Assembly: GCA_029263315.1 (NCBI GenBank) | Contig: JAJCXR010000066.1 | Span: 1-64,000, forward strand | DNA length: 64,000 nucleotides | DNA from: Acidobacteriota bacterium | GTDB lineage: Bacteria; Acidobacteriota; Thermoanaerobaculia; Multivoradales; J023 | Direction of reading: 5' to 3' | Part shown: in pieces, positions 23,320 to 31,654 of the stretch | Position numbering within the stretch: position 1 is the stretch's first letter | Layout: the number at the start of each line of letters is the position of its first letter | Notes under the pieces: generated by a model | What the model was told of the DNA's origin: nothing | Seen by the model: only the letters and a program-made list of their open reading frames with translations | Databases searched by the model: none | Position numbers and translations under genes: made by a program

Positions 23320-26232
23320 CTACTGCAATGCGGCCAGTCGCTGCTTGGCTTGCTTGAGGACCGGCAAGTTGTCGTCGGCGGCGTGCCACTGGTGCAGAAA
23401 TAGGTTGTATTGCTCCACGGCGTGTTCCGAATCCCTTTGCTTCTCGTAGATCTCCGCCAAGTGAAACCCGGAAAGCACCCAGTCCCGGGTGTTCAAGAAG
23501 GCGCATTCCGTTTGGCACTCCGCCAGGGAACGGCCTCGACGCTCTTGGATCCATCGATACTCCTGAGCCGCCAGCGGAAGCTCGGCAATGGAGGCGTAGG
23601 CCCGGCCCAGGCTCTCATGGATCTGCACGATATCGGCGGTCTCCAGGGCTTGGCCGAACTTCTTGAGGGCCTGCTGCTCATCGCCGGTGGCGAGTAAGAT
23701 TTCACCCTCGAGCATCATCTGATAGGCGTCCCAGACGGGTATGTGCTTGTTGCGGGTCAGCTGGGAAACGGTGAGGTGGATTTGGTTGGCAAGGGTCGGG
23801 AGTTGGTTGCGGGAGGCTAGCTTACCGAGCATGCACAAGGTTGGGACGGGAGCCGTATCAATGGGCTGGGCATCCGGTGTGACGAGACCGTCCAGCTCTT
23901 GCGCGGGGATGGTCAAGGCCTGCCGCAGGCGTGCCTTATCTCCAGGTGCCAAGATTTCCAAAATGCCCGCTCGGGTCAGGCGCTGTTGCTGGCTATTGGG
24001 CTTAGATACCAGCGAGGTGGTGCTTTTGGTGAGCTCGAGCATCTGGCCGAGCTTGCCTTGTAGCACGAGCAACTGCAGGTGTAACGACTCGATGTCGCGA
24101 GTGGTTTCTCGAGCCGCGGCGAGCTTGGCCAGGTTCTTCTGCGCCGACTCCTCATCGTCGACGACCAGGGCATGCTGAGCCAAACCCAGATACTTGGCCG
24201 AGCTTGGAATCGATTCGAAGCTGTGTTTGGCCTTCTCGGTCTCTCCGAGGGCCAGCTGGAAGTATCCCAGGGTGTAATAGGCCTGGGCCAGGCTGTCCTG
24301 GTCGGCAACTTGGACCGCCCGCTCCAACTGTGTTTCGGCCTGGGCGAAGTCGTAGTGATAGTTCCACAGTGCCATGCCCTTGTTGTGGTAGCCGTCGTAC
24401 TTCTCCGGATAGAGCTGGATCATCAAGGTCCACACCTGAATGACCTCCGAGGCCGTTCCGGTGAAGCGCGCATACCAACCGTCGACATAGAACTTTTCGA
24501 CGCTGGTCAGACGTCCCGATCGGGTGTGGGCCAGTTTCAAGTGCTCGAGCGCCTTGGCGAATTCCCGCGTGCGGATGTAGGCGGTCGCCAGCTTGGCGTG
24601 GGCCATGGCGAAATCTGGATCGATGTCGATGGCCTGCTCAAAGAGCTCGATGGCCCGAGCGTTGCGGTTGACGGCCAACTCGCTGATGCCGACGGAATAC
24701 GCGGTCAGGGCCTCGAAGTCGGAGGTGGTCACTTTCTGCAGCGGGGCGGTCTCCTCGACCACGTCGAGGGACTCGCCCAGGTTCAGGCGAATGCCCTGGG
24801 AGATCTCATTGAGGGCCGCGATGATGGCATCGGGGCTCGAAGCTTCGGCTTTCTTGGTCAGGGTGCTGGTGCCGTTCTGCGGATTGATGACCTGGCCTGT
24901 GACCTGGTAGACGGTACCGATCTTGACGATAGAACCGAAGACCATCGCTTTGACCCCTTCCCGACGACATAGCTCGATGCCGAGGTCCAGGGTGACGGCC
25001 GCATCGGGTGCCTTCTCCATGCGCTTGAGGGCGTCGCGAACTTGCGCCTTCGACAGAATCTCCAGGTTGCTGGCCTGCTCCAGGCCGGTGCGGAAGGCGT
25101 AAGCGGCGGCATCGGTCAAGGCGACTTCGCCGGTTCGGTTGTCGAACTCACCTACCAAAATGCGCTCTTTCTGCTCGACTCTTTCCGCCAGGCTCGTCGA
25201 GGCCGCGTCGGTACCCTCGGGAGGTGCCGGCTCGCGAAAGAAGATCCACAGGATGCCGGCCATGGCGATCCCGAGGAAGATGGCCAAGCGCTTGGCCCAG
25301 GGCCGCTGGGAAATGTTCTCGATGGCGGTGGCAGTGGCGGTGAAGGCCGAGCTGGAACGCCGGAAGGTGGACGAGCCGCCAATCTTCGGCCTCGGGATCG
25401 ACTCCGACGACAGGCCCCCCAAAATACTCTCGAATTCCAAAGCCACCTCGTCGGCGCTCTGCGGCCGGTCGCTGGGATCTTTCTCCAGCAGACGATCGAT
25501 GAGATGGGAGAACTCTTCCGAGATGTCGGAGCTCACCTGATAAGCGGGCGTCTGGATGTGCAGCATCACCTGCTTCAAGGTGGCCAGGGTATTGTGCGCC
25601 TTGAAGGGCGAATGACCGGTGGCCGCCTCGTAGAGCAAAACGCCGAAGGAGAAGAGGTCGGATCGGTGGTCGATCTCTTCTCCGCTGACATATTCCGGCG
25701 ACATGGCCCGGCTGGTGCCCACCAGTTGGCCCTTACCGGTCAACGAGGTATCGAGCTCGTTGGAGATGATGGGTTTGGCGAGGCCGAAGTCCAGGATCTT
25801 GGCATGGCCCGATGGCGTGATGATGATGTTCTCGACCTTGAGGTCGCGATGGATGATGCCCTTGGCGTGGGCTTCGGCCAAGCCGGAGGAGATCTCGTAG
25901 CCCAGGCGGGCCACCAGGTTGGGGTCGAGGGGGCCTTCGAGGATCATCGTGTCGAGGGTGCGCCCCTCGACATATTCCATGACGATGCACTCGCTGTCGC
26001 CGTCCAGGAAGATGTCATAGACATGGACGATCGAGGCGTGGTTGAGCTTGGCGGTGGCCCTGGCTTCCCGCTGGAAGCGCTCCCGATTGTCCTCTGCGTT
26101 TTCTTTGTCGGGCCGGATACGTTTGATGGCCACCCAGCGGTCGAGGCGATCGTCGTAGGCTTTATACACCTCTCCCATACCGCCTACGCCAAGGCGCTCA
26201 ACTACCCGGTAGGGGCCGATACTCTCAACCAT
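23320..26232 (-). CDS. Ser/Thr protein kinase (Hanks type) with transmembrane helix and C-terminal TPR-like domain
   Basis: A 970-residue membrane kinase. The glycine loop is GVGGMGEVYKA (15-25), the ATP lysine Lys37 (WVAIK), the catalytic loop HRDLKVEN (128-135) and the metal motif DFGL (148-151). The activation segment ends in SPE in place of APE. A Ser-rich linker leads to one helix (about 315-332). The extracytoplasmic or C-terminal half contains a TolB-like/FlgO-like stretch (ERILVGEFDNRTGEVALTD) and many TPR-type helices (AHAKLATAYIRTREFAKALEHL). This is the common acidobacterial kinase layout. The gene converges on the RiPP dehydrogenase with 9 bp between them; a functional link is not shown. 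Confidence 0.95.
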   Translation of the reverse strand: MVESIGPYRVVERLGVGGMGEVYKAYDDRLDRWVAIKRIRPDKENAEDNRERFQREARATAKLNHASIVHVYDIFLDGDSECIVMEYVEGRTLDTMILEGPLDPNLVARLGYEISSGLAEAHAKGIIHRDLKVENIIITPSGHAKILDFGLAKPIISNELDTSLTGKGQLVGTSRAMSPEYVSGEEIDHRSDLFSFGVLLYEAATGHSPFKAHNTLATLKQVMLHIQTPAYQVSSDISEEFSHLIDRLLEKDPSDRPQSADEVALEFESILGGLSSESIPRPKIGGSSTFRRSSSAFTATATAIENISQRPWAKRLAIFLGIAMAGILWIFFREPAPPEGTDAASTSLAERVEQKERILVGEFDNRTGEVALTDAAAYAFRTGLEQASNLEILSKAQVRDALKRMEKAPDAAVTLDLGIELCRREGVKAMVFGSIVKIGTVYQVTGQVINPQNGTSTLTKKAEASSPDAIIAALNEISQGIRLNLGESLDVVEETAPLQKVTTSDFEALTAYSVGISELAVNRNARAIELFEQAIDIDPDFAMAHAKLATAYIRTREFAKALEHLKLAHTRSGRLTSVEKFYVDGWYARFTGTASEVIQVWTLMIQLYPEKYDGYHNKGMALWNYHYDFAQAETQLERAVQVADQDSLAQAYYTLGYFQLALGETEKAKHSFESIPSSAKYLGLAQHALVVDDEESAQKNLAKLAAARETTRDIESLHLQLLVLQGKLGQMLELTKSTTSLVSKPNSQQQRLTRAGILEILAPGDKARLRQALTIPAQELDGLVTPDAQPIDTAPVPTLCMLGKLASRNQLPTLANQIHLTVSQLTRNKHIPVWDAYQMMLEGEILLATGDEQQALKKFGQALETADIVQIHESLGRAYASIAELPLAAQEYRWIQERRGRSLAECQTECAFLNTRDWVLSGFHLAEIYEKQRDSEHAVEQYNLFLHQWHAADDNLPVLKQAKQRLAALQ

Positions 26233-26320
26233 GCGGTGTATCTGGTTTCGGGCGGGGACAGCGTAACCTCAACGGTCTACTTACCGCCTTTCTCCTCGGA
26301 TCCTTTCCTGCCAAGTCGAT

Positions 26321-27037
26321 TCAGGCTCGGTTCATCAGCCTTCGCCAGTCATCGAGCGACTGCATACGCAGGCAGTAGTTTTGCTGCATTTGCTCGCCGA
26401 TGGTGGACGTCGGGGTGGGGCCGTAATGATGGCCCGGATAGAGAACCGTGTCATGGGAAAGCTTGGCCAGCTTACCGGTCAATGAGTAGTACAGAGCGTC
26501 TGCGTCACCGCCGGGCAGGTCGACGCGTCCGCAACTCTGGACGAAAAGCGTATCACCCGATACCAGGCGATTGCCGATGAGGAAGCACTGGCTACCGGGT
26601 GTATGACCCGGCGTGTGGAGGAACTTCACTTCTTGGTCGCCGAGACGCACCGTATCGCCGTCGTCGACTTTTTTGAGATCGCTGTCTGAGGCGCCGGTCA
26701 TACGCTTGAGGCCATCCGCTTCGTGCTTGTTGACAAACACCGGCACGGCCTTCTGCTCCAATAGCTGAGCCAACCCTTGGACCTTGAGGCCGAACATCTC
26801 GCCACCCACGTGGTCTGGATGATAGTGGGTGATGAGAGCCCCGCTCACTTCGTAGCCGTCGTCGGAGGCAAGCCCCAGCAGGCCTTCGACATCCCAGGCA
26901 GGATCGACCACCATGGCCTGGCGGGTGACCGGATCGCCCACCAGGTACATGAAGTTGGCCATCTGGTGTGCCACCGGGTCAGAGCTGGCAACCTGATGGC
27001 CGGCAAGAACTTGCCGAAAATAGAGAGTCTCCTCCAA
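26321..27037 (-). CDS. MBL-fold metallo-hydrolase, glyoxalase II / persulfide-dioxygenase-like
   Basis: A 238-residue cytoplasmic enzyme. Metal ligands are in THYHPDHVGG, HTPGHTPGS, SGDTLF and YPGHHYG, the complete set for the two-metal site. The first motif is HxHxDH with Tyr and Pro in the variable places. The layout suits hydroxyacylglutathione hydrolase or ETHE1-like enzymes, and FVQSCGRVDLPGG is typical of the latter branch and of its relatives. The exact substrate is uncertain. It lies 88 bp upstream of the kinase gene on the same strand. Confidence 0.9.
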   Translation of the reverse strand: MEETLYFRQVLAGHQVASSDPVAHQMANFMYLVGDPVTRQAMVVDPAWDVEGLLGLASDDGYEVSGALITHYHPDHVGGEMFGLKVQGLAQLLEQKAVPVFVNKHEADGLKRMTGASDSDLKKVDDGDTVRLGDQEVKFLHTPGHTPGSQCFLIGNRLVSGDTLFVQSCGRVDLPGGDADALYYSLTGKLAKLSHDTVLYPGHHYGPTPTSTIGEQMQQNYCLRMQSLDDWRRLMNRA

Positions 27038-27182
27038 GGGTCTTACCTCTGAGTCAGCGGTGGTGAATGGAGCACCTTCTCGACGTTTAGCTCGTGACGA
27101 CAGTCAGGGCAGATTCTACCAAGAAGCGAGGGCTGTTGTGGGTCAAATCCCTGGGCTTTCGAAGAGGGTTCTTCGCCTTGGC

Positions 27183-28109
27183 TCAGCGAATGCGTGATCG
27201 ACGTTGTGGGGTGTCGGCGGTGAGGTCGACGATGACCTCCATGGGCTCGCCGGAGCCGACGCCGAAAACCAACCGTTGGGTCTTGAAATCTGGGTGCGTA
27301 ACTTGCAGCACGTGCACTCCAGGACCGATCACCAGACCATCGCCCAAGGTACCGAGGGAACCGCCACTGCCGAGGTGATCGTCGTCGAGAAAAACCTTGG
27401 CGTCGGCGGGTTGCACGCTGAAGGTGACGGGTGAAGCCTGTTTGGGGACGGCGGCAACCGGCGGAAGTTGCGGTGCAGCGCCCGCGGCAGCCGGTGGTGC
27501 AGCCGCGGCGGGAGCCGGCGGCGGGTTGGCCGGCGCGGGACCGTCGACAATGTACACCGGGCGTGGGGCATGCCGTTCTCGCACCTCTTCCAACTCCTGA
27601 CGGGTGATGTAAATCGGCTCCCCGGCAGCTTGTTGAGGTGGTGCCCCAGGGGCGATGTCATTGGGATCGACGTCATTGGGATCGACGGCCCGGGAGGGAG
27701 CACTCGACGAGTCGAGCCGTGGCGGGGCCACCTCATAGGCTTGGTGCGGATAGACATAGACGACGTTGGGCACCAGACCGCCATGGGTCATGATGCTGCC
27801 GCCGATTGGGACGGCTGGGGCATCGAGCTGGCGGTAAAAACCCGGCGCCACGTTGGCGGCGCTGCCCAGGCCGGCGGGCGGCAGGAGCCGGCGAGGAATG
27901 GACGCCGGTGGTCCCTGGGTCGTGGTTGAGGTCCTCGCGTCCGAAAGCCCACGCCGTTTCCCCGTTCCCCGCTGGTCGGCCTCGAGGTTTGCGGTGCCAG
28001 CCAACGTCCCGAAAAGGGCACAGAAGATCCACAGGGCCGAAGCAGCAGCCCCTGGCGGCAGGCTCCCGGTGGATCGATGCCTTCTTAGCGCCTGGCTAAT
28101 CCTGATCAT
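27183..28109 (-). CDS. PEGA-domain secreted or membrane-anchored protein
   Basis: A 308-residue protein. I start it at the ATG before IRISQALRRH because AAGGA lies 9-10 nt upstream; the frame continues 235 codons further, but that part overlaps the amidohydrolase gene and looks random. A signal or anchor helix is at about 22-38 (ALWIFCALFGTLAGTA). The middle is rich in Pro, Ala and Asp with tandem VDPNDVDPND and PPAPAAAAPPAAAGAAP. The C-terminal 75 residues are a PEGA domain (FSVQPADAKVFLDDDHLGSG...GVHVLQVTHPDF), a surface-layer or peptidoglycan-associated beta module. Role: probably an envelope structural or binding protein. Confidence 0.75.
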   Translation of the reverse strand: MIRISQALRRHRSTGSLPPGAAASALWIFCALFGTLAGTANLEADQRGTGKRRGLSDARTSTTTQGPPASIPRRLLPPAGLGSAANVAPGFYRQLDAPAVPIGGSIMTHGGLVPNVVYVYPHQAYEVAPPRLDSSSAPSRAVDPNDVDPNDIAPGAPPQQAAGEPIYITRQELEEVRERHAPRPVYIVDGPAPANPPPAPAAAAPPAAAGAAPQLPPVAAVPKQASPVTFSVQPADAKVFLDDDHLGSGGSLGTLGDGLVIGPGVHVLQVTHPDFKTQRLVFGVGSGEPMEVIVDLTADTPQRRSRIR

Positions 28110-28342
28110 CGTCTCGCAATCCTTTCTGGCAGTACCCCATCGGATCTCACTGGACTTGTATTGTAACCGCAAAGCAAGCCCCACGCCGGAATCACGGTAA
28201 ACCGTAGCCGTTCTCTGCCGTAGAATGTGGCGAGGCCAACAGCACTGGAATCTGGTGTCGTGACAGGGGTTGGTCTCCGTCTCGGTTCCCGCGGTGTGCC
28301 AGGTTCGTTGCAGACGATGACGATAGGGAGAGGCCATGGGGG

Positions 28343-28393
28343 GAAGACACAGCCATGAGAAAGACGCAGCCATGAGGAAGACGCAGCCATGAG
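28343..28393 (+). repeat. Three 17-bp tandem repeats, each with a ribosome site and ATG, at the amidohydrolase start
   Basis: Units GAAGACGCAGCCATGAG (28343-28359, 28360-28376, 28377-28393; the first two each differ by one base). Each contributes an ATG (28355, 28372, 28389) 8 nt after a GGAAG-like ribosome site. Because 17 is not a multiple of three, the first two ATGs open six-codon frames (MRKTQP) that stop at TGA overlapping the next ATG (ATGA). The third ATG opens the real gene, which begins with the same MRKT residues. Confidence 0.9.
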
Positions 28394-30050
28394 GAAGACC
28401 GAGATGCCATTCAAGATCGAGCTGGCCATCCAACCGATGTTCTATGCCCTGTTGATGGGGCTGGGTTGGCTGGCCGGTATTCCCGCCGCGGCGGGCCCCG
28501 GGCCAGCGGGCCCCGGACCAGCGGGCCCCGGACCGGGTACCCATGCCTTGACCAGTGTGCGCATCGTGGTCTCTCCGGGAGTCGAGATCGAAGGCGGCTC
28601 CTTGGTGCTGCGCGATGGTGTCATCGAGGCGGTCGGTGCCGATATCGAGATACCCCCCGAGGCGCAGCTCTGGGAGAGGGAGAATCTGACCGTCTACGCG
28701 GGATGGATCGAGACCTACTCCGTAGCGCCGTGGCCTCAGGCAGAAAGCGGGGCTCAACCCCAAGGCGGTCACCCCAACGCTCTGGTGACCCCCGAAAGGG
28801 ATATGACGTTGCACGGCTACGACGAGGCGAGAGCCCGCAAGTTACGCCAGGCCGGATTCACCAGCGCCGTCGTAGCTCCCGAGAGCGGTTTGCTGCGGGG
28901 TCAAAGCATCGTGCTCAATCTCGGCGAGGGGACCTTGGGGGAGAATCTCCTACGCCGGGGATTGGCGCAGCACGTGTCCCTATCGGAAGTGGCGGAAGAT
29001 GGCTACCCGTCGTCCCTCATGGGCGGTGTCGCTCTGACCCGTCAAACCTTCTACGATGCACTTTGGTACGCCGAGGCACAAGCCGCCTTTGGGCGCCGTC
29101 GATCCCAGAATAGGCCGTCCTTCGATCTGTCCTTGGAGGCCCTGGCGGCGGCGGCACAGGGACAGCAGCTGGTGATCTTCGAAAGCGAAGACATGCTGGG
29201 CACGTTGCGGGCCATGGGGTTGGCCGATGAGCTCTCCCTCGATGCCTGGATCGTCGGCAGCGGAGACGAGTACAAGCGCCTTGCCGAAATCGCTGCGACG
29301 CCACGGCCTCTGCTGTTGCCCTTGGCCTTTCCGGATCCTCCGGAAGTCGGTGAGGAGGACAACCTGAACCTCGACCTCGAAGATCTGCGCCATTGGCGTG
29401 CGGCACCGGATAATCCCCGCCTGCTACTCGCCGCCGACATGACCTTGGCCTTCACCAGCTTCGGGCTTTCCGAGCCCAAAGAGATCCACCGGCATCTCCA
29501 TCGAGCGATCGAGCAGGGCCTCGATCCCCAGGCGGCCCTGGCCGCGGTGACCACGACGCCGGCCCGGCTCCTCGGTATGAGTGAGCTCTTGGGGACCGTC
29601 GAAGCGGGCAAGTTGGCCAACCTGTTGGTGGTGGAAGGGGATCTCTTTATCGCCAAACCTAAAATTCGGGAGGTCTGGGTCGACGGCCAACGCTACGAGA
29701 TCAAAGAGCTCAAACCGCCGGAGGTGGATCCGGTCGGCACCTGGGCGGTGGTCATCGACGCTGGCCCCGATGGCAAGATCCCCGTCCAGTTGGTCATCCA
29801 AGGCGAGGTCGGGGACCTCAAAGGTACCATCGGCTCCAGCGCCGGCTCGTTGCCCCTGGGATCGGTGGAAGTATCCGGCAAAGTCCTGGAGGCGTCTTTC
29901 GACAGCACGCCCTTTGGCATGCCGGGAATGATTCAGCTCAAATTGACCATCGATGGCGACTCGGCGAAGGGCAGCGGTACTTCGCCGCAAGGCCCGTTTC
30001 GTCTCAGCGGTAAGCGCCAGGTCACGGCGGACCCGGAGGTGGAGCGATGA
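28389..30050 (+). CDS. Exported amidohydrolase-fold protein with degenerate metal site (first of three)
   Basis: A 553-residue protein. A signal helix lies at about 16-36, followed by three AGPGP repeats from 15-bp tandem DNA repeats (28491-28535). The fold of the amidohydrolase superfamily can be seen in DGVIEAVGADIEIP, LAAVTTTPARLLGM and GTVEAGKLANLLVVEGD. The metal-binding His-x-His after the first strand is replaced by YAGWIETYS, so hydrolase activity through the usual centre is doubtful. The last 120 residues (GTWAVVIDAGPDGKIPVQLVI, then beta-rich) are an extra domain. The stop overlaps the next gene (ATGA). Possible role: partner or substrate-binding paralogue of the downstream enzyme. 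Confidence 0.8.
   Translation: MRKTEMPFKIELAIQPMFYALLMGLGWLAGIPAAAGPGPAGPGPAGPGPGTHALTSVRIVVSPGVEIEGGSLVLRDGVIEAVGADIEIPPEAQLWERENLTVYAGWIETYSVAPWPQAESGAQPQGGHPNALVTPERDMTLHGYDEARARKLRQAGFTSAVVAPESGLLRGQSIVLNLGEGTLGENLLRRGLAQHVSLSEVAEDGYPSSLMGGVALTRQTFYDALWYAEAQAAFGRRRSQNRPSFDLSLEALAAAAQGQQLVIFESEDMLGTLRAMGLADELSLDAWIVGSGDEYKRLAEIAATPRPLLLPLAFPDPPEVGEEDNLNLDLEDLRHWRAAPDNPRLLLAADMTLAFTSFGLSEPKEIHRHLHRAIEQGLDPQAALAAVTTTPARLLGMSELLGTVEAGKLANLLVVEGDLFIAKPKIREVWVDGQRYEIKELKPPEVDPVGTWAVVIDAGPDGKIPVQLVIQGEVGDLKGTIGSSAGSLPLGSVEVSGKVLEASFDSTPFGMPGMIQLKLTIDGDSAKGSGTSPQGPFRLSGKRQVTADPEVER
28491..28535 (+). repeat. Three 15-bp in-frame repeats encoding AGPGP
   Basis: Units GCGGGCCCCGG(G/A)CC(A/G) repeated three times between the signal helix and mature domain. 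Being in multiples of three, copy-number change would lengthen the linker without a frameshift. Confidence 0.85.
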
Positions 30051-31654
30051 AAAATGGATGGTGTATCGCCATGGCATTGGTTTGTGGCCTGACAACTCCG
30101 GGCTGGGCAACCACCGGCGACCCTGACGGTTGGAAGAATACGCAGCCGGAGGCCGCGGAGAATCTGCTGATCCGGGGCGCCACGTTGTGGACCAGCGGTC
30201 CCGAAGGACGTTTGGAAGCGACCGATATCTGGATCTCCAACGGGGTGATCCGAGCGATCGGCAAGGACCTGGCCGTTCCCGACGACGCCCAAGTGATCGA
30301 CGGCGAGGGCAAACACGTGACCCCGGGGCTGATCGATGCCCACAGCCATTCGGCCCTCATCGGAGGCACCAACGAAGCGACAAATATCGTCACCGCCGAG
30401 GTACGGATCGGTGATGTCGTCAATTCCGAGTCGGTACAGATCTACCGTCAGCTGGCCGGCGGCGTGACGACGATCAACCTGCTGCATGGCTCCGCCAACT
30501 CCATCGGAGGCCAGAACGCGGTCATCAAGTTGCGTTGGGGGGCCGGTCCCGATGGGCTGATGTTCGAGGGGGCGCCGCAAGGGGTCAAGTTTGCCTTGGG
30601 CGAAAACCCCAAACAAAGCAATTGGGGAGACGACGAGAAGCGTTTTCCCCAAACCCGGCAGGGTGTGGAGCAGTCCATACGGCAGAGTTTCCTGGCGGCT
30701 CAGGACTATCGACGCCGCTGGCAGGAATACGAGGCGGCGGTCGCGGCGGCGGCGGCAACCAAGGGCCGTCGTCGCGGCGCCAAGCCGGCGTCGACCGTTG
30801 TGCCGCCGCGGCGCGATTTACAGCTCGAAGCCGTCGTCGAGATACTCGACGGCAGCCGCTGGATCCATGCCCACTCCTACCGTGCCGACGAAATCCTCAT
30901 GTTGTTGCGGCTGGCGGAAACCTTCGGCATCCGCGTCGCCTCGTTCCAACATGTGCTCGAAGGCTACAAAGTGGCGGACGAGCTGGCGGCCCACGGGGCC
31001 GGCGCCTCCACCTTCAGCGATTGGTGGGCCTTCAAGTATGAAGTGGTCGATGCCATCCCTTACAACGGAGCCATCATGTGGGATCGTGATGTCTTGGTGT
31101 CGTTCAACTCAGACAGCTCCGAGTTGGCCAGGCGTCTCAATCTGGAGGCGGCCAAGGCGGTGCGTTATGGCGGGGTGCCGCAAGAGGAAGCGTTGAAATT
31201 TGTCACCCTCAACCCCGCCAAGCAGCTGGGTATCGACCGCTGGGTGGGCTCCCTCGAAGTAGGCAAACACGCCGATCTGGCCCTGTGGAATGGCCATCCC
31301 CTGTCGACTTACTCGCTGTGTGAGAAGACTTGGGTCGATGGGCGCCTCTACTTTGATCGGCAAGCGGATTTGATCTCACGCCAGGCCCTGGCGGAAGAGC
31401 GCCAGGCCCTGATGGACGAGGTGCGGAGCCTCGAAGAGAGTGACGACGAGGCAGCCGAAGGAGATAGCGAAGACGGCGCCGACGGCGAGCCTGCCGAGGA
31501 AGTCGGCACCGACGGTCCGCCGCCGCAAGCCAGTTATCTGCGGTGGCAAGATTCCCACGATGCCTACTGTTGGAGTGCCGAGGACGGCGAGGCCGTCCAT
31601 GCGGGCCATCAGCATTCGAGCTCCCAGCACGGACGTCGGGGAGAACGGCGATGA
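30047..31654 (+). CDS. Exported amidohydrolase, intact metal-binding site (second of three)
   Basis: A 535-residue amidohydrolase-superfamily enzyme with a signal peptide (first 22 residues, ending GWATT). The N-terminal metal site is present in TPGLIDAHSHSALIGG, further ligands may lie in WIHAHSYRADEI and in FQHVLEGYKVADELA, and SFNSDSSELARR supplies the last Asp. The C-terminal strand set GSLEVGKHADLALWNGHPL is typical. A 60-residue acidic insert and a His-rich end (HAGHQHSSSQHG) follow. It overlaps both neighbours by 4 nt (ATGA). Members of this group act on imides or cyclic dipeptides and similar amides. The substrate here is unknown. Confidence 0.88.
   Translation: MKNGWCIAMALVCGLTTPGWATTGDPDGWKNTQPEAAENLLIRGATLWTSGPEGRLEATDIWISNGVIRAIGKDLAVPDDAQVIDGEGKHVTPGLIDAHSHSALIGGTNEATNIVTAEVRIGDVVNSESVQIYRQLAGGVTTINLLHGSANSIGGQNAVIKLRWGAGPDGLMFEGAPQGVKFALGENPKQSNWGDDEKRFPQTRQGVEQSIRQSFLAAQDYRRRWQEYEAAVAAAAATKGRRRGAKPASTVVPPRRDLQLEAVVEILDGSRWIHAHSYRADEILMLLRLAETFGIRVASFQHVLEGYKVADELAAHGAGASTFSDWWAFKYEVVDAIPYNGAIMWDRDVLVSFNSDSSELARRLNLEAAKAVRYGGVPQEEALKFVTLNPAKQLGIDRWVGSLEVGKHADLALWNGHPLSTYSLCEKTWVDGRLYFDRQADLISRQALAEERQALMDEVRSLEESDDEAAEGDSEDGADGEPAEEVGTDGPPPQASYLRWQDSHDAYCWSAEDGEAVHAGHQHSSSQHGRRGERR

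Noticed and set aside
25042..26580. Plus-strand 512-residue frame opposite the kinase gene
   Set aside because: Antisense to a kinase with complete catalytic motifs, and it crosses into the MBL gene.
27183..28814. Long form of the PEGA gene starting at 28814
   Set aside because: The first 235 codons are antisense to the amidohydrolase gene and its repeats; a signal helix begins only at 28109.
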